DNA from: JBPOFY01 sp049889815
GTDB taxonomy: Bacteria; Verrucomicrobiota; Verrucomicrobiia; Opitutales; Coraliomargaritaceae
Direction of reading: 5' to 3'
Assembly: GCA_049889815.1 (NCBI GenBank)
Contig: JBMHCR010000008.1
Coordinates: 1 to 64,000, forward strand
Length of the DNA stretch: 64,000 nucleotides
Numbering within the stretch: position 1 is the first letter of the stretch; each line of letters begins with the position of its first letter. Position numbers and translations under genes: made by a program. Positions 45,229-54,614 of this stretch are shown here, in pieces. The notes under the pieces are model-generated. The model made no database searches and was not told the origin of the DNA. It saw only the letters and a list, made by a program, of their open reading frames with translations.

Positions 45229-46248
45229 CTAGCGAGTTGCCGGCGCGCTGAGGCTGCCATTTCCGAGGTTTAAAAGAGGGAGCGGAGCGTTTTGAGACGC
45301 CTCCATGATAAAGATCTTTCCGGCATTGGGTAGAACTTGATCAATCATCTCCAGATACATGCGCTGACGTGTGACCTCCGGAGCATTCGAGTATTCTTCA
45401 TAGATCGCGGTAAAGCGTTCGGTTTCACCACGCGCCTGATTGACCCGTTTTGCAGCGTACCCCTGCGCCTCAGCAATCACCTGACGCGCCTGACCCTCTG
45501 CACGCGGAATGACTTGGTTACGACGCTTCTCGGCCTCGTTGATAAAGCGCTCGCGTTCCTGTTCGGCTTGATTGACCTCATTAAACGCAGGTTTGACTGG
45601 CTCTGGCGGCGTCACATCTTGAAGCTCAATCGTGCTGATCTGGAGACCGAGATCGAAATAATCCATCGCTTTCTGAAGCTCGACCCGAGCGGTCGTCGCC
45701 ACTTGCACACGTTTCTCGGTAAGCACGTCACTACCGAGACTGTTGCCCACGATGCGTCGCATCACAGCCTCCGAAATGTCACGCAGAGTCTGCTCCGGAT
45801 TGCGGACGGTATGCAGAAACTTCGATGCGTTGCTCACCCGATACTGCACCACCCATTCGACATCGATGACTTTCAGGTCGCCCGTTAACATCAACGACTC
45901 ATCACGGTGCACGCCGTCTTTGCGATACTGCGTTCGACCATCGATCGCCGTGGTCCGAAAACCAAACTCTTGCTTCAAGACACGTGCCGTCGGCACCATT
46001 TCAGCGCTGTCGATCCCAAAAGGTAGCTTAAAGTGCAAGCCGGGCTCTTTCTGGCTGATCACCTTTCCAAAGCGCTTAACCACCGCCTCCTCTTCAGGCT
46101 GGACGATATAGAAACTGGTGAAAATCGCTATGCCTATTACCAGAACGATCGGTAGAAAAAAGAGTAGCCTTATTTGGCGCCGCGCCGAGTCCCAGTCGAT
46201 TTCGTCGAGCGGGTTGCGTTGCATGTGTGGCGGTTGTTGTCGATTCAT
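45229..46248 (-). CDS. hflK: HflK protein (SPFH/prohibitin family)
   Basis: The 339-residue partner of HflC has a membrane helix near 29-50, the SPFH domain with VVKRFGKVISQKEPGLHFKLPFG, and a C-terminal helix with QAEQERERFINEAEKRRNQV. It lacks the long Gly-rich N-terminus of some homologues and has only about 25 residues before the helix. It is first in a two-gene operon with hflC, with 4 bp between the genes. Confidence 0.95.
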   Translation of the reverse strand: MNRQQPPHMQRNPLDEIDWDSARRQIRLLFFLPIVLVIGIAIFTSFYIVQPEEEAVVKRFGKVISQKEPGLHFKLPFGIDSAEMVPTARVLKQEFGFRTTAIDGRTQYRKDGVHRDESLMLTGDLKVIDVEWVVQYRVSNASKFLHTVRNPEQTLRDISEAVMRRIVGNSLGSDVLTEKRVQVATTARVELQKAMDYFDLGLQISTIELQDVTPPEPVKPAFNEVNQAEQERERFINEAEKRRNQVIPRAEGQARQVIAEAQGYAAKRVNQARGETERFTAIYEEYSNAPEVTRQRMYLEMIDQVLPNAGKIFIMEASQNAPLPLLNLGNGSLSAPATR

Positions 46249-46541
46249 ATATTCAGAGCTTAGCCTTTAGTTATACCCTATGTCCAATGAAACTCCACTG
46301 CCGTCGACGATTCTTTTCCGAATTCGCAAATTTCTTTTAAAAAACGCTTTCATCGCCCCTGCGCATTTTTGTAATTTGTTTTCATTTTATATAATTTTAA
46401 GGCTGAACAAATATATCTAGGGTCCAACCTGTCCGTTCATCCAATTGCGGGCATGACTTTTATTCAAATGGCTAACCGAGTCTTTTCTTGCGTTAACCCT
46501 GCCGGCAAATTTCCTCAGCTATTTTTTAATCAAGACACATT
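46249..46541. other. Divergent intergenic region between hflK and gnd
   Basis: Nearly 300 bp, strongly AT-rich around 46360-46420, where TTGTAATTTG and TATATAAT occur. It must hold promoters for both genes, but I cannot place either with confidence, and I see no ORF. Confidence 0.5.
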
Positions 46542-48047
<1,506 letters not shown>

Positions 48048-48060
48048 ACGAATGCATAAC

Positions 48061-48087
48061 TGGCGCGAAGAAGTCGCGCCCCTGCAG
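48061..48087 (-). repeat. REP-like hairpin, copy 3
   Basis: On the minus strand the element opens GCAGGGGCGCGA and ends TCGCGCC, with a 5-nt loop. It lies between the gnd stop and its terminator. Confidence 0.5.
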
Positions 48088-48093
48088 CCTTTC

Positions 48094-48125
48094 AAAAGCC
48101 TCCCGCAAACGGGGGGCTTTTTTTA
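48094..48125 (+). terminator. Rho-independent terminator of gnd
   Basis: AAAAGCCTCCCG pairs with CGGGGGGCTTTT (one wobble) around CAAA, followed by T-rich sequence. Confidence 0.87.
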
Positions 48126-48421
48126 TTTCTAGCTACCAACTACGAAGACAGTGAACCCGATCACACACAACACAGCTAAGATTTATTCCAACTTTATCGG
48201 AATAGAATTCCCGGCCGTGCCTCCTATTCTCAGAAGATGAGGAAGGTAGGCCAAAAACCACAGATTTGCGTTTTCAACGCTCATCTATTACAAGCTAGGC
48301 CTTCAGCGAGGGGGGCGGGTGGCGAGATTGCGGCGCTGCTGCTTTAGATAGATATGGAGGTACAGAACCGGTGTTTTACAGACAGCCTCGGTCCCCGTGG
48401 TGGTCTCTGATATCTATCTCT
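48126..48421. other. Non-coding stretch with a long hairpin
   Basis: No convincing ORF. The main feature is an inverted repeat at 48346-48419 that ends 2 bp from the next gene's stop. G-rich sequence near 48308-48325 has no clear meaning. Confidence 0.5.
48346..48419 (-). other. Stem-bounded structured segment 3' of the membrane protein gene
   Basis: AGATAGATAT and ATATCTATCT pair perfectly with a 54-nt interior that holds further short complementarity (ACCGGT, GAGG with CCTC). It follows the stop of the minus-strand gene by 2 bp. Possible roles are a 3' stabiliser, a terminator without T-run, or part of a small RNA. Confidence 0.4.
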
Positions 48422-49306
48422 TTAAGCGATTGATTTACCACAATACGCTAGCATCCACATTTCTTTCCAAAGACGATAACGACCTTCGTAGGTGATCTTG
48501 CCTTTTTCTTCTTGATATGCGCGAGGAACCAAAAAACCGGATTCTAAATTCAAACGCTCAAGTATCGTTTGTTGCTCATTGATATCTTCTAGAGCATCGC
48601 TGTCAAAAGCACTTATGGTGAGTTTGCTCTTTCCTAAACGCTTTTGATGTAACTTCAATAAACGCGGCAAAGATCCGATTAAAGGTTTTCGTAACATTTC
48701 CCAACCGTTCGGATAATAACCGCCGTAGGGAAGAAATAGGTTATCTGTAATTAAGCGATGATCGCCCTCAGCGTGAGATGTGATCGAATAACAAGCAGTT
48801 GCACCTTCTTTGCGCTTCGGTAAAAATAAAATTTGTATACGCGTTTGCTTGTCTTCGCTTTCATAAACAGAGGCACGGAGGTAAGTGCCTTCAAAGAGTT
48901 CTGCTTTCATCGCACTGAGGCGCTGGTATTGTTTTTCGCGCAACCATTCTCGCAACTCAATAAACTGTTTATCAGCCGGCCATTCATCTCCATCCTGATT
49001 CGGCTTAAAGTTGGGAAACAAGCGCATCTCACTCCGGCTCAATGCTTTGATTGCGATCCAGTTGTATCCGGTTTCCAAAGTAAACCATAGGGTAAAACCA
49101 GTCACTAGGTGCACCCAATGTGGGCGTAAGGACCACTCGAAATAAGACAGGGTGAATGCGAAAAATCCTGTAAACAAAAACCAACGCAACCAACGTCCGA
49201 TTACCGTAAGTAAAGGTAAACTAAATCTTCCACCCATCAGCGGTAGCAACACAGTAACCACGGCTGTGATCAATAACGTATATTCAATGATTGTTTCAGT
49301 TATCAT
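48422..49306 (-). CDS. Membrane protein with soluble C-terminal domain, function unknown
   Basis: The 294-residue protein has about three N-terminal membrane segments (about 8-25, 35-58, 63-90). The cytoplasmic part of about 200 residues has mixed alpha/beta character (LRASVYESEDKQTRIQILF, then TILERLNLESGFLVP). I recognise no family. It lies 68 bp downstream of dnaN on the same strand with a terminator between, so it is likely separately expressed. Confidence 0.7.
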   Translation of the reverse strand: MITETIIEYTLLITAVVTVLLPLMGGRFSLPLLTVIGRWLRWFLFTGFFAFTLSYFEWSLRPHWVHLVTGFTLWFTLETGYNWIAIKALSRSEMRLFPNFKPNQDGDEWPADKQFIELREWLREKQYQRLSAMKAELFEGTYLRASVYESEDKQTRIQILFLPKRKEGATACYSITSHAEGDHRLITDNLFLPYGGYYPNGWEMLRKPLIGSLPRLLKLHQKRLGKSKLTISAFDSDALEDINEQQTILERLNLESGFLVPRAYQEEKGKITYEGRYRLWKEMWMLAYCGKSIA

Positions 49307-49316
49307 TTTGAAAGAA

Positions 49317-49342
49317 AAAGGCGGTCATTCTTGACCGCCCTT
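49317..49342 (-). terminator. Rho-independent terminator of dnaN
   Basis: On the minus strand an 8-bp stem (TGACCGCC-type) closes a 4-nt loop and runs into CTTTTTC. It lies about 32 bp after the dnaN stop. Confidence 0.8.
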
Positions 49343-49373
49343 TGGGAAAAGTTATCTGGCTCAGTCGTAAAAA

Positions 49374-50501
49374 TTAGTTCAAGCGCAGTGGCATAATAAC
49401 GCAAATAAAGTTATCCAGTGTTTTAAACAAGCCCGGGCTCAATTCATCCTTAAACTCGAAAAAGACTTCGTCCTTTGTGAGTGCCTTGAGTGGCTCCATG
49501 AGGAACTGAGGATTGAAAGCTACCTGAACCTCAGGACCGTCGTAAGCGATCGCCATGGATTCGTGAGACTCACCATATTCACTTGAGGAGCCGGAAATTT
49601 CCAGAAGGTTCTTGGTCACCTTCAATTTAACAGAGTTACTCTTATCCGATGTCACCAACGCCGCGCGATGCACACACTCGAGCATGAGCTCGCGCTCAAT
49701 TTTAACCCGATGCTCAGTTTCCTTCGGGATGACTTGGCGGTAGTTCGGGTAGTTCCCTTCGACGATTTTAGAAACTAGATACAGGTGATCGACCAAACCA
49801 GTGTCGCCGGATTCATCGATATCTATTTCAAATGCTGCTTGGCGGTCATTGAACGCGATCTTCACTTTTTCGCCCTTGCCCATCAGGCGCTCGAGCTCAG
49901 CGACTGTTTTTGCTGGAAGAATCAAACTGCCGGCATTTTCGTCGCTGATAGCAGTCTCGAGTGCGATCAAACCAAGACGTCGCCCATCGGTTGCGACCAT
50001 CGTCAATTTTTCGTCTGTGAAATTGAAGTAAACACCGTTTAGAATGTAGCGGTTCTCATCATTCGATTGAGCGTAAGAAACACTCTTGAGCATCGTAACG
50101 ATTTCTTCCTGAGAGAGTTCGAAAACTTTACGGTTCTCGAATGTTGGCAACGGAGGAAACTCCTCGCTGCTAATACCCATGATCTTAAAAAGCGAGCCGC
50201 CAGAAGTAATTTTGGCCTGATTTTTGTCGCTTGTTTCGAGGAAAACCTCGCTCTGAGGAAGCTCGCGAACGATGGTAGCCAACTTACGAACCGGAAGCGT
50301 AATGGAACCAGTGTCAGAGACGTCTGCCTTGATTCGACAACGAATACCAAGATCGAGATTCGTAGTGGTCAGCGAAATATGTCCGTCTTCGGCTTCAATG
50401 AGCACATTGCTCAAAATTGGCATGGTAGAGCGTGTGGCTACAACGTTGAGGACTTGCTGTAGACCGTTGCTAAAATGATCTTTATTGATCTGAAACTTCA
50501 T
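49374..50501 (-). CDS. dnaN: DNA polymerase III beta sliding clamp
   Basis: The 375-residue clamp is a ring of three similar folds per subunit. Visible family features are MPILSNVLIEAEDGHISLTTT, GSITLPVRKLATIVRELP, DGRRLGLI and the terminal FICVIMPLRLN. Neither dnaA nor recF is beside it. An AT-rich gap of 251 bp lies upstream, and a terminator follows. Confidence 0.96.
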   Translation of the reverse strand: MKFQINKDHFSNGLQQVLNVVATRSTMPILSNVLIEAEDGHISLTTTNLDLGIRCRIKADVSDTGSITLPVRKLATIVRELPQSEVFLETSDKNQAKITSGGSLFKIMGISSEEFPPLPTFENRKVFELSQEEIVTMLKSVSYAQSNDENRYILNGVYFNFTDEKLTMVATDGRRLGLIALETAISDENAGSLILPAKTVAELERLMGKGEKVKIAFNDRQAAFEIDIDESGDTGLVDHLYLVSKIVEGNYPNYRQVIPKETEHRVKIERELMLECVHRAALVTSDKSNSVKLKVTKNLLEISGSSSEYGESHESMAIAYDGPEVQVAFNPQFLMEPLKALTKDEVFFEFKDELSPGLFKTLDNFICVIMPLRLN

Positions 50502-50752
50502 GGTGTAAATTTGTCGGCAATTTCGGAGTTACTGGCAATGCTTATGTATTATAGGTATTTTATATAATTAAATCTCTTCTTAACAGTAAGTGGAGTGAAC
50601 AATGAGAAAAACTCATTAAATTATTGCTCGCAAGTTATTTACGGCAAATTTTGTACGTTAAAACCGAGGTGAAGAAAATCGTAGAACCGTGAACAATGTG
50701 GAAAAGTTTTTCTAATTACACACAAACCCAACAACTGTTCGCAGCTTATTCA
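50502..50752. promoter_or_regulatory. AT-rich gap upstream of dnaN, with DnaA-box-like sites
   Basis: The region is markedly AT-rich, with TATATAATTAAAT near 50561. TGTGGAAAA at 50697-50705 and TTATTCACT at 50746-50754 each match the DnaA-box consensus TTATNCACA (either strand) at 8 of 9 positions. It must hold the dnaN promoter. An origin is possible but unproven, and no third close box was found. Confidence 0.35.
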
Positions 50753-51604
50753 CTATTTGCTACCTGAGGTGGTTTGAAGTCGTTTTCGAGCTCGATAGAT
50801 TCGACATAAGTGACGAATCGGTCCGTACGAAATGTAAGCGAAAAAGAGGAGCGCAAACGCCAGCTCTTTCATGATGAAAGCCAGTCCGAGCAGTAATATT
50901 AAGAAAATGAATGAGCGGAATTTGGTGCTGGTTTGCCAATCGATGTCCTTGAAACTGGGATACGGTATACTGCTGATCATTAGACTCGCAATCGCCAGCA
51001 TAAAAACCGGCATCACAATTATCCAGCCACTGTGTAGATCGAAGCTGGTAAATACCAAGACGAGCGAGGCGATCATCCCGGCTGCTGCAGGAACAGGTAG
51101 GCCGAGAAAATCCTTGGTTCCTCTGAGTCGTTCAGCGGGAGGCAGCATTGGATGGGTGAGCACGTTAAAGCGAGCGAGCCTCACTCCTGCGCAGAGTAGA
51201 TAAACAAAGCCGATCAACCAGCCAATTTGGAGGAAGAAGGGATATTTCTCTGTCGGCGAAAGAATGAGAAAGATCATCATCATGGCGGGCGCCACCCCGA
51301 AGGAAATGACGTCTGCGATGGAATCGAATTCTTTACCGAACAGGGATTCGCGCCCGCCAAGGCGTGCAACGCGGCCGTCAAGCGCATCGCAGATGACCCC
51401 GAAAAGGATAAACCAAACGGCTTGCGTAAAATACTGCGATTCGATAGCGGGGTCAGTCGCGTAGTTTGCCTGTATGCAGCGCAAAATAGCCAAAAAGCCA
51501 AAAAACAGATTTCCAGCCGTTAAACTATTGGGAAGCAGGTAGATATGACTTGCTTCATCAGCATCGGTATACTGATGCTGCGACTTTTGTTCAGAATCGG
51601 ACAT
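50753..51604 (-). CDS. pssA: CDP-diacylglycerol-serine O-phosphatidyltransferase
   Basis: The 283-residue membrane enzyme makes phosphatidylserine, the precursor of phosphatidylethanolamine. The CDP-alcohol phosphatidyltransferase motif is complete: DALDGRVARLGG, then GKEFDSIADVISFGVAP. Several membrane helices follow. The long form with a C-terminal extension is the Bacillus-like type II enzyme. The RelE-like gene starts 6 bp upstream on the same strand. Confidence 0.93.
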   Translation of the reverse strand: MSDSEQKSQHQYTDADEASHIYLLPNSLTAGNLFFGFLAILRCIQANYATDPAIESQYFTQAVWFILFGVICDALDGRVARLGGRESLFGKEFDSIADVISFGVAPAMMMIFLILSPTEKYPFFLQIGWLIGFVYLLCAGVRLARFNVLTHPMLPPAERLRGTKDFLGLPVPAAAGMIASLVLVFTSFDLHSGWIIVMPVFMLAIASLMISSIPYPSFKDIDWQTSTKFRSFIFLILLLGLAFIMKELAFALLFFAYISYGPIRHLCRIYRARKRLQTTSGSK

Positions 51605-51610
51605 GGATGG

Positions 51611-51970
51611 CTAGTCTTCTTTTTGGCGGATCGACTCAATGTATTTCCAAAAAGAATCGTTTTGCTCGATCATGAACTCTTGAGTAACGGGCAATTTAAA
51701 ACGGAATAGGAAATCGGTGAGCGTATTCTTGTGCAGAATGTAGTGGGCATAGAGCGAGTCTTTCTCCTGTTCAAAATAGATTCTGAATTCACCGGCACGA
51801 ACGCGATAGAAAGTTTTACCCTCGCGCTGAAAACGACCGAGCTCGTCATTGGGGTTATCGAGCTGTTCTTGTTTTAGAGTGCTGACAACTTCAACCACTA
51901 ACATTTGAGATGGCGTATCGAGCTTGTTCAACTCGGACATGCTTTGTTCGCTAAAATTTACCTGAAACAT
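51611..51970 (-). CDS. RelE/ParE-superfamily-like protein without partner antitoxin
   Basis: The 119-residue protein begins with the superfamily pattern VNFSEQSMSELNKLD and shows the core GRFQREGKTFYRVRAGEFRIYFEQE with the final LHKN strand. No antitoxin gene precedes it. Instead pssA follows after 6 bp, and the C-terminal 35 residues are an added helix. It may be a domesticated member tied to the phospholipid operon. The fold call is good, toxin activity is unproven. Confidence 0.75.
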   Translation of the reverse strand: MFQVNFSEQSMSELNKLDTPSQMLVVEVVSTLKQEQLDNPNDELGRFQREGKTFYRVRAGEFRIYFEQEKDSLYAHYILHKNTLTDFLFRFKLPVTQEFMIEQNDSFWKYIESIRQKED

Positions 51971-52111
51971 AGTTTATCTGGTTGCAGCATTTCCAAACAA
52001 TTAAACACCAGACATTAGGAAGCCACTGCTAGGGTGCAATCGCAGAATTCTTTGGTTACTCAGAGAAATGGCAAAGGTTGACCGCGAAAAATAATCAACC
52101 AGAGTGTAAAT

Positions 52112-52525
52112 ATGGTAAGTGTCAGTATTGAATACGAAGGTGAGTTGCGGTCGACTCTGCAGCACGACCCCTCCGGCAACACAGTGCAGACGGATGCCCC
52201 CGTCGATAACAATGGCAAAGGAGAGAGTTTTTCACCGACCGATTTGTGTGCTGCCGCTTTGGGTTCCTGCATAGCAACGATTATTGGAATGCAACTGGAA
52301 GCAAACGGTGTGGACCTGAAGGGTATGCGTATTAAGGTCGTTAAAGAGATGTCGGGCGATTTGCCGCGCCGAATTGTACGCCTTGAGACAGAGATTCGCT
52401 TGCCGATAGTTCTCTCTGAAGCGCAGCAAGCCAAGGTGCAAGCGGCTGCGGAAAGCTGCCCAGTGCACCATAGTCTACATCCGGAGATCGAGAAACCCAT
52501 TACCTACTATTGGAAAGACTCATGA
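52112..52525 (+). CDS. OsmC/Ohr-family thiol peroxidase-like protein
   Basis: The 137-residue protein has the OsmC fold. The first Cys is in ALGSCIATIIGM near 52 and the second in AESCPVHHSL near 116, the redox pair used to reduce organic hydroperoxides. It ends in an ATGA overlap with ispH, so both are translated together, which may protect the oxygen-sensitive IspH cluster. Confidence 0.9.
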   Translation: MVSVSIEYEGELRSTLQHDPSGNTVQTDAPVDNNGKGESFSPTDLCAAALGSCIATIIGMQLEANGVDLKGMRIKVVKEMSGDLPRRIVRLETEIRLPIVLSEAQQAKVQAAAESCPVHHSLHPEIEKPITYYWKDS

Positions 52526-54216
52526 GTACGCTGACAGACAGTGCAAAGACGTTGTTGGTTTTTGACTCTCGGAACCGTATCCAGTTGCAGGGTTTAGCGG
52601 CTCAGGATCGAGATGTGGATACGGGTTGGCGGGATGAATCGCAAATCTACCGGCTCACCGAATGTGAATTGAGTGGTTTGAAAACGGAAGTTTTTTGCAC
52701 CTTCAGCGAAGCTTCCGAAGGAGACTTCATGAGTATCCATGATCTAGAACAGGCCCATCAGTCAGGGAAACTCAAGCTGACAGACAGAGCGCAGACGATT
52801 CTCAAAGCGGTTCAACCAAAGCTCCATCAGCTCCCCTACCTGGGTATGGGTGAGAATGAATATATCTACCGCTTCCGCACGACTAAGGAGCGGAACCGCG
52901 GTGTGTATGTGGACACGCAGTCGGCCGCTCTTTATCAAAGTCATCTATGCGCTGCGATCAAGGCTGCACGCCGTACTAAGGAAAAGTCATCCGGAGAACC
53001 AGCAGTCCTAGACTTTGGCCCCGTCAGCTATGTGATACCGAGCCATTTCGGATTTTGCCTTGGTGTGCAGAACGCCATTGAGCGGGCCTATGAAACGGTT
53101 GCTGCGAATCCGGATAGACGTGTGTTTATGCTCAGTGAGTTGATTCATAATCCGTTTGTTAACGAAGATCTCTTGGCGCGTGGTTTACGCTATCTGCAAA
53201 CAGACAAGGGTATGCCGCTGCGCGCCAATGGAGCGCCGGCAACGGACGCAACTGATCCAGATGCGTTGTGGAATCAATTAACGGATAGAGACATCGTAAT
53301 CATCCCTGCGTTTGGAGCGACCAATGAGGACAAAATGCGCTTAATTCGCCGCGGGCTATCCGTGCGTCAGAACGATGCAACTTGTATGTTGGTAGAAAAA
53401 GTTTGGAAGGCTGCGCGTCGCTACGCCCAAGAGGGTTTTACGGTGCTGATTCATGGCAAGTCAGAGCATGAGGAAACGAAGGCGACCTTTTCGAATAGCT
53501 CCAGCTATGGGCCCGCTTTGATGCTTCGCACAATGGAGCATGCGCAGCGCCTGGGAGAAGTTATACTTGCTGAAGATTCTGATAAACAATCGCTTATGGA
53601 TAGGTATTTCAGTGGTTTGTTTTCAAAAGGCTTTGATCCCACCAAAGACTTGGAGCGGATCGCTGTCGTCAATCAGACGACCCTACTCCGCAATGAAACG
53701 CTCAAGATTATCGATTACCTACGAGATCTTATGGCGGAGAAGTATGGTGAGGAAAAAGTCGCCGACCATCTATGGTCAAAGGGCAAAGGAGACACGCTTT
53801 GCTACGCCACTCAGGTCAACCAAGACGCTTTGCAAAAAGCGATCAAAGCACCTGTGGATGCAGCATTGGTTGTTGGTGGTAAGAACAGTTCAAACACTTT
53901 TCAGCTCTATCGTGTGTGTAACGAGCAATTTGGCGAAAAAGCACACTACATTCAGTCCGAGGCAAACATCCAGTCGATGGAATCCGTGCTACACTACATT
54001 TTTCCCTACAATAAGAACGAGATCCCGACTGTAACCGAAGAGGTGCGACCTTTCCTAAAAAATAATGGTCAAAAGAAGCGGATTTTACTTACGGGTGGTG
54101 CGTCTTGCCCGGATGGGATCATTCAACAGGTCATTTGCCGAATAAATGGCTTTTTTCCTGCAGATACACTGCGATCAGTGGAGTCAATTTTAGAAGCTTT
54201 TGAGTCTGAGGCTTGA
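52522..54216 (+). CDS. ispH: 4-hydroxy-3-methylbut-2-enyl diphosphate reductase with long N-terminal extension
   Basis: The enzyme makes IPP and DMAPP, the last MEP-pathway step. The IspH core begins near residue 165, with the three cluster cysteines in SHFGFCLGVQNA, NDATCMLVEKVW and TGGASCPDG. About 165 residues precede it (LLVFDSRNRIQLQGL and YLGMGENEYIYRFRTTKERN), which most IspH proteins lack. Total 564 residues. ATG at 52522 overlaps the osmC stop. The extension is unrecognised. Confidence 0.92.
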   Translation: MSTLTDSAKTLLVFDSRNRIQLQGLAAQDRDVDTGWRDESQIYRLTECELSGLKTEVFCTFSEASEGDFMSIHDLEQAHQSGKLKLTDRAQTILKAVQPKLHQLPYLGMGENEYIYRFRTTKERNRGVYVDTQSAALYQSHLCAAIKAARRTKEKSSGEPAVLDFGPVSYVIPSHFGFCLGVQNAIERAYETVAANPDRRVFMLSELIHNPFVNEDLLARGLRYLQTDKGMPLRANGAPATDATDPDALWNQLTDRDIVIIPAFGATNEDKMRLIRRGLSVRQNDATCMLVEKVWKAARRYAQEGFTVLIHGKSEHEETKATFSNSSSYGPALMLRTMEHAQRLGEVILAEDSDKQSLMDRYFSGLFSKGFDPTKDLERIAVVNQTTLLRNETLKIIDYLRDLMAEKYGEEKVADHLWSKGKGDTLCYATQVNQDALQKAIKAPVDAALVVGGKNSSNTFQLYRVCNEQFGEKAHYIQSEANIQSMESVLHYIFPYNKNEIPTVTEEVRPFLKNNGQKKRILLTGGASCPDGIIQQVICRINGFFPADTLRSVESILEAFESEA

Positions 54217-54247
54217 ACGACAAAGATATAATGCTACCCCTAATAAG

Positions 54248-54613
54248 GTGCTATTTGGAATAACAGATTGCGATGGTGGTGCCAAGCCGGGTGCTTATTT
54301 TGAAATAGGTATGATCGTGCAACACAGACTTTACGGGTATCGTGGAGTGATTGTTGCCTACGACATGGGGTGCGCGGCTGGCGACAAGTGGTATTATTCC
54401 AATAAAACACAACCTGCCAAGGACCAGCCATGGTACCATCTTTTGGTCCACGACAGCGGCGGGCTGAGCACTTATGTGGCCCAGTGCAATTTACAGGAGG
54501 ACCTTTTGAAAGCGCCGATCGAACACCCGCGAATCGCTTGTTATTTCGAGGAGCTCAAAGATGGTCGGTATTTGCTAAAAGAAAACACTGGCTCCGGCGG
54601 TTGCTCGATTTGA
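54248..54613 (+). CDS. HspQ/YccV-like protein
   Basis: The protein of about 121 residues matches the YccV-like domain of HspQ, which binds hemimethylated DNA or modulates Lon. The core is FEIGMIVQHRLYGYRGVIVAYD, then WYHLLVHDSGGLSTYVAQCNL. Start is uncertain: GTG at 54248 includes the whole domain, while the first ATG (54311) would cut off FEIG. It ends 2 bp before the converging miaB stop and is 31 bp after ispH. Confidence 0.78.
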   Translation: MLFGITDCDGGAKPGAYFEIGMIVQHRLYGYRGVIVAYDMGCAAGDKWYYSNKTQPAKDQPWYHLLVHDSGGLSTYVAQCNLQEDLLKAPIEHPRIACYFEELKDGRYLLKENTGSGGCSI

Positions 54614-54614
54614 G

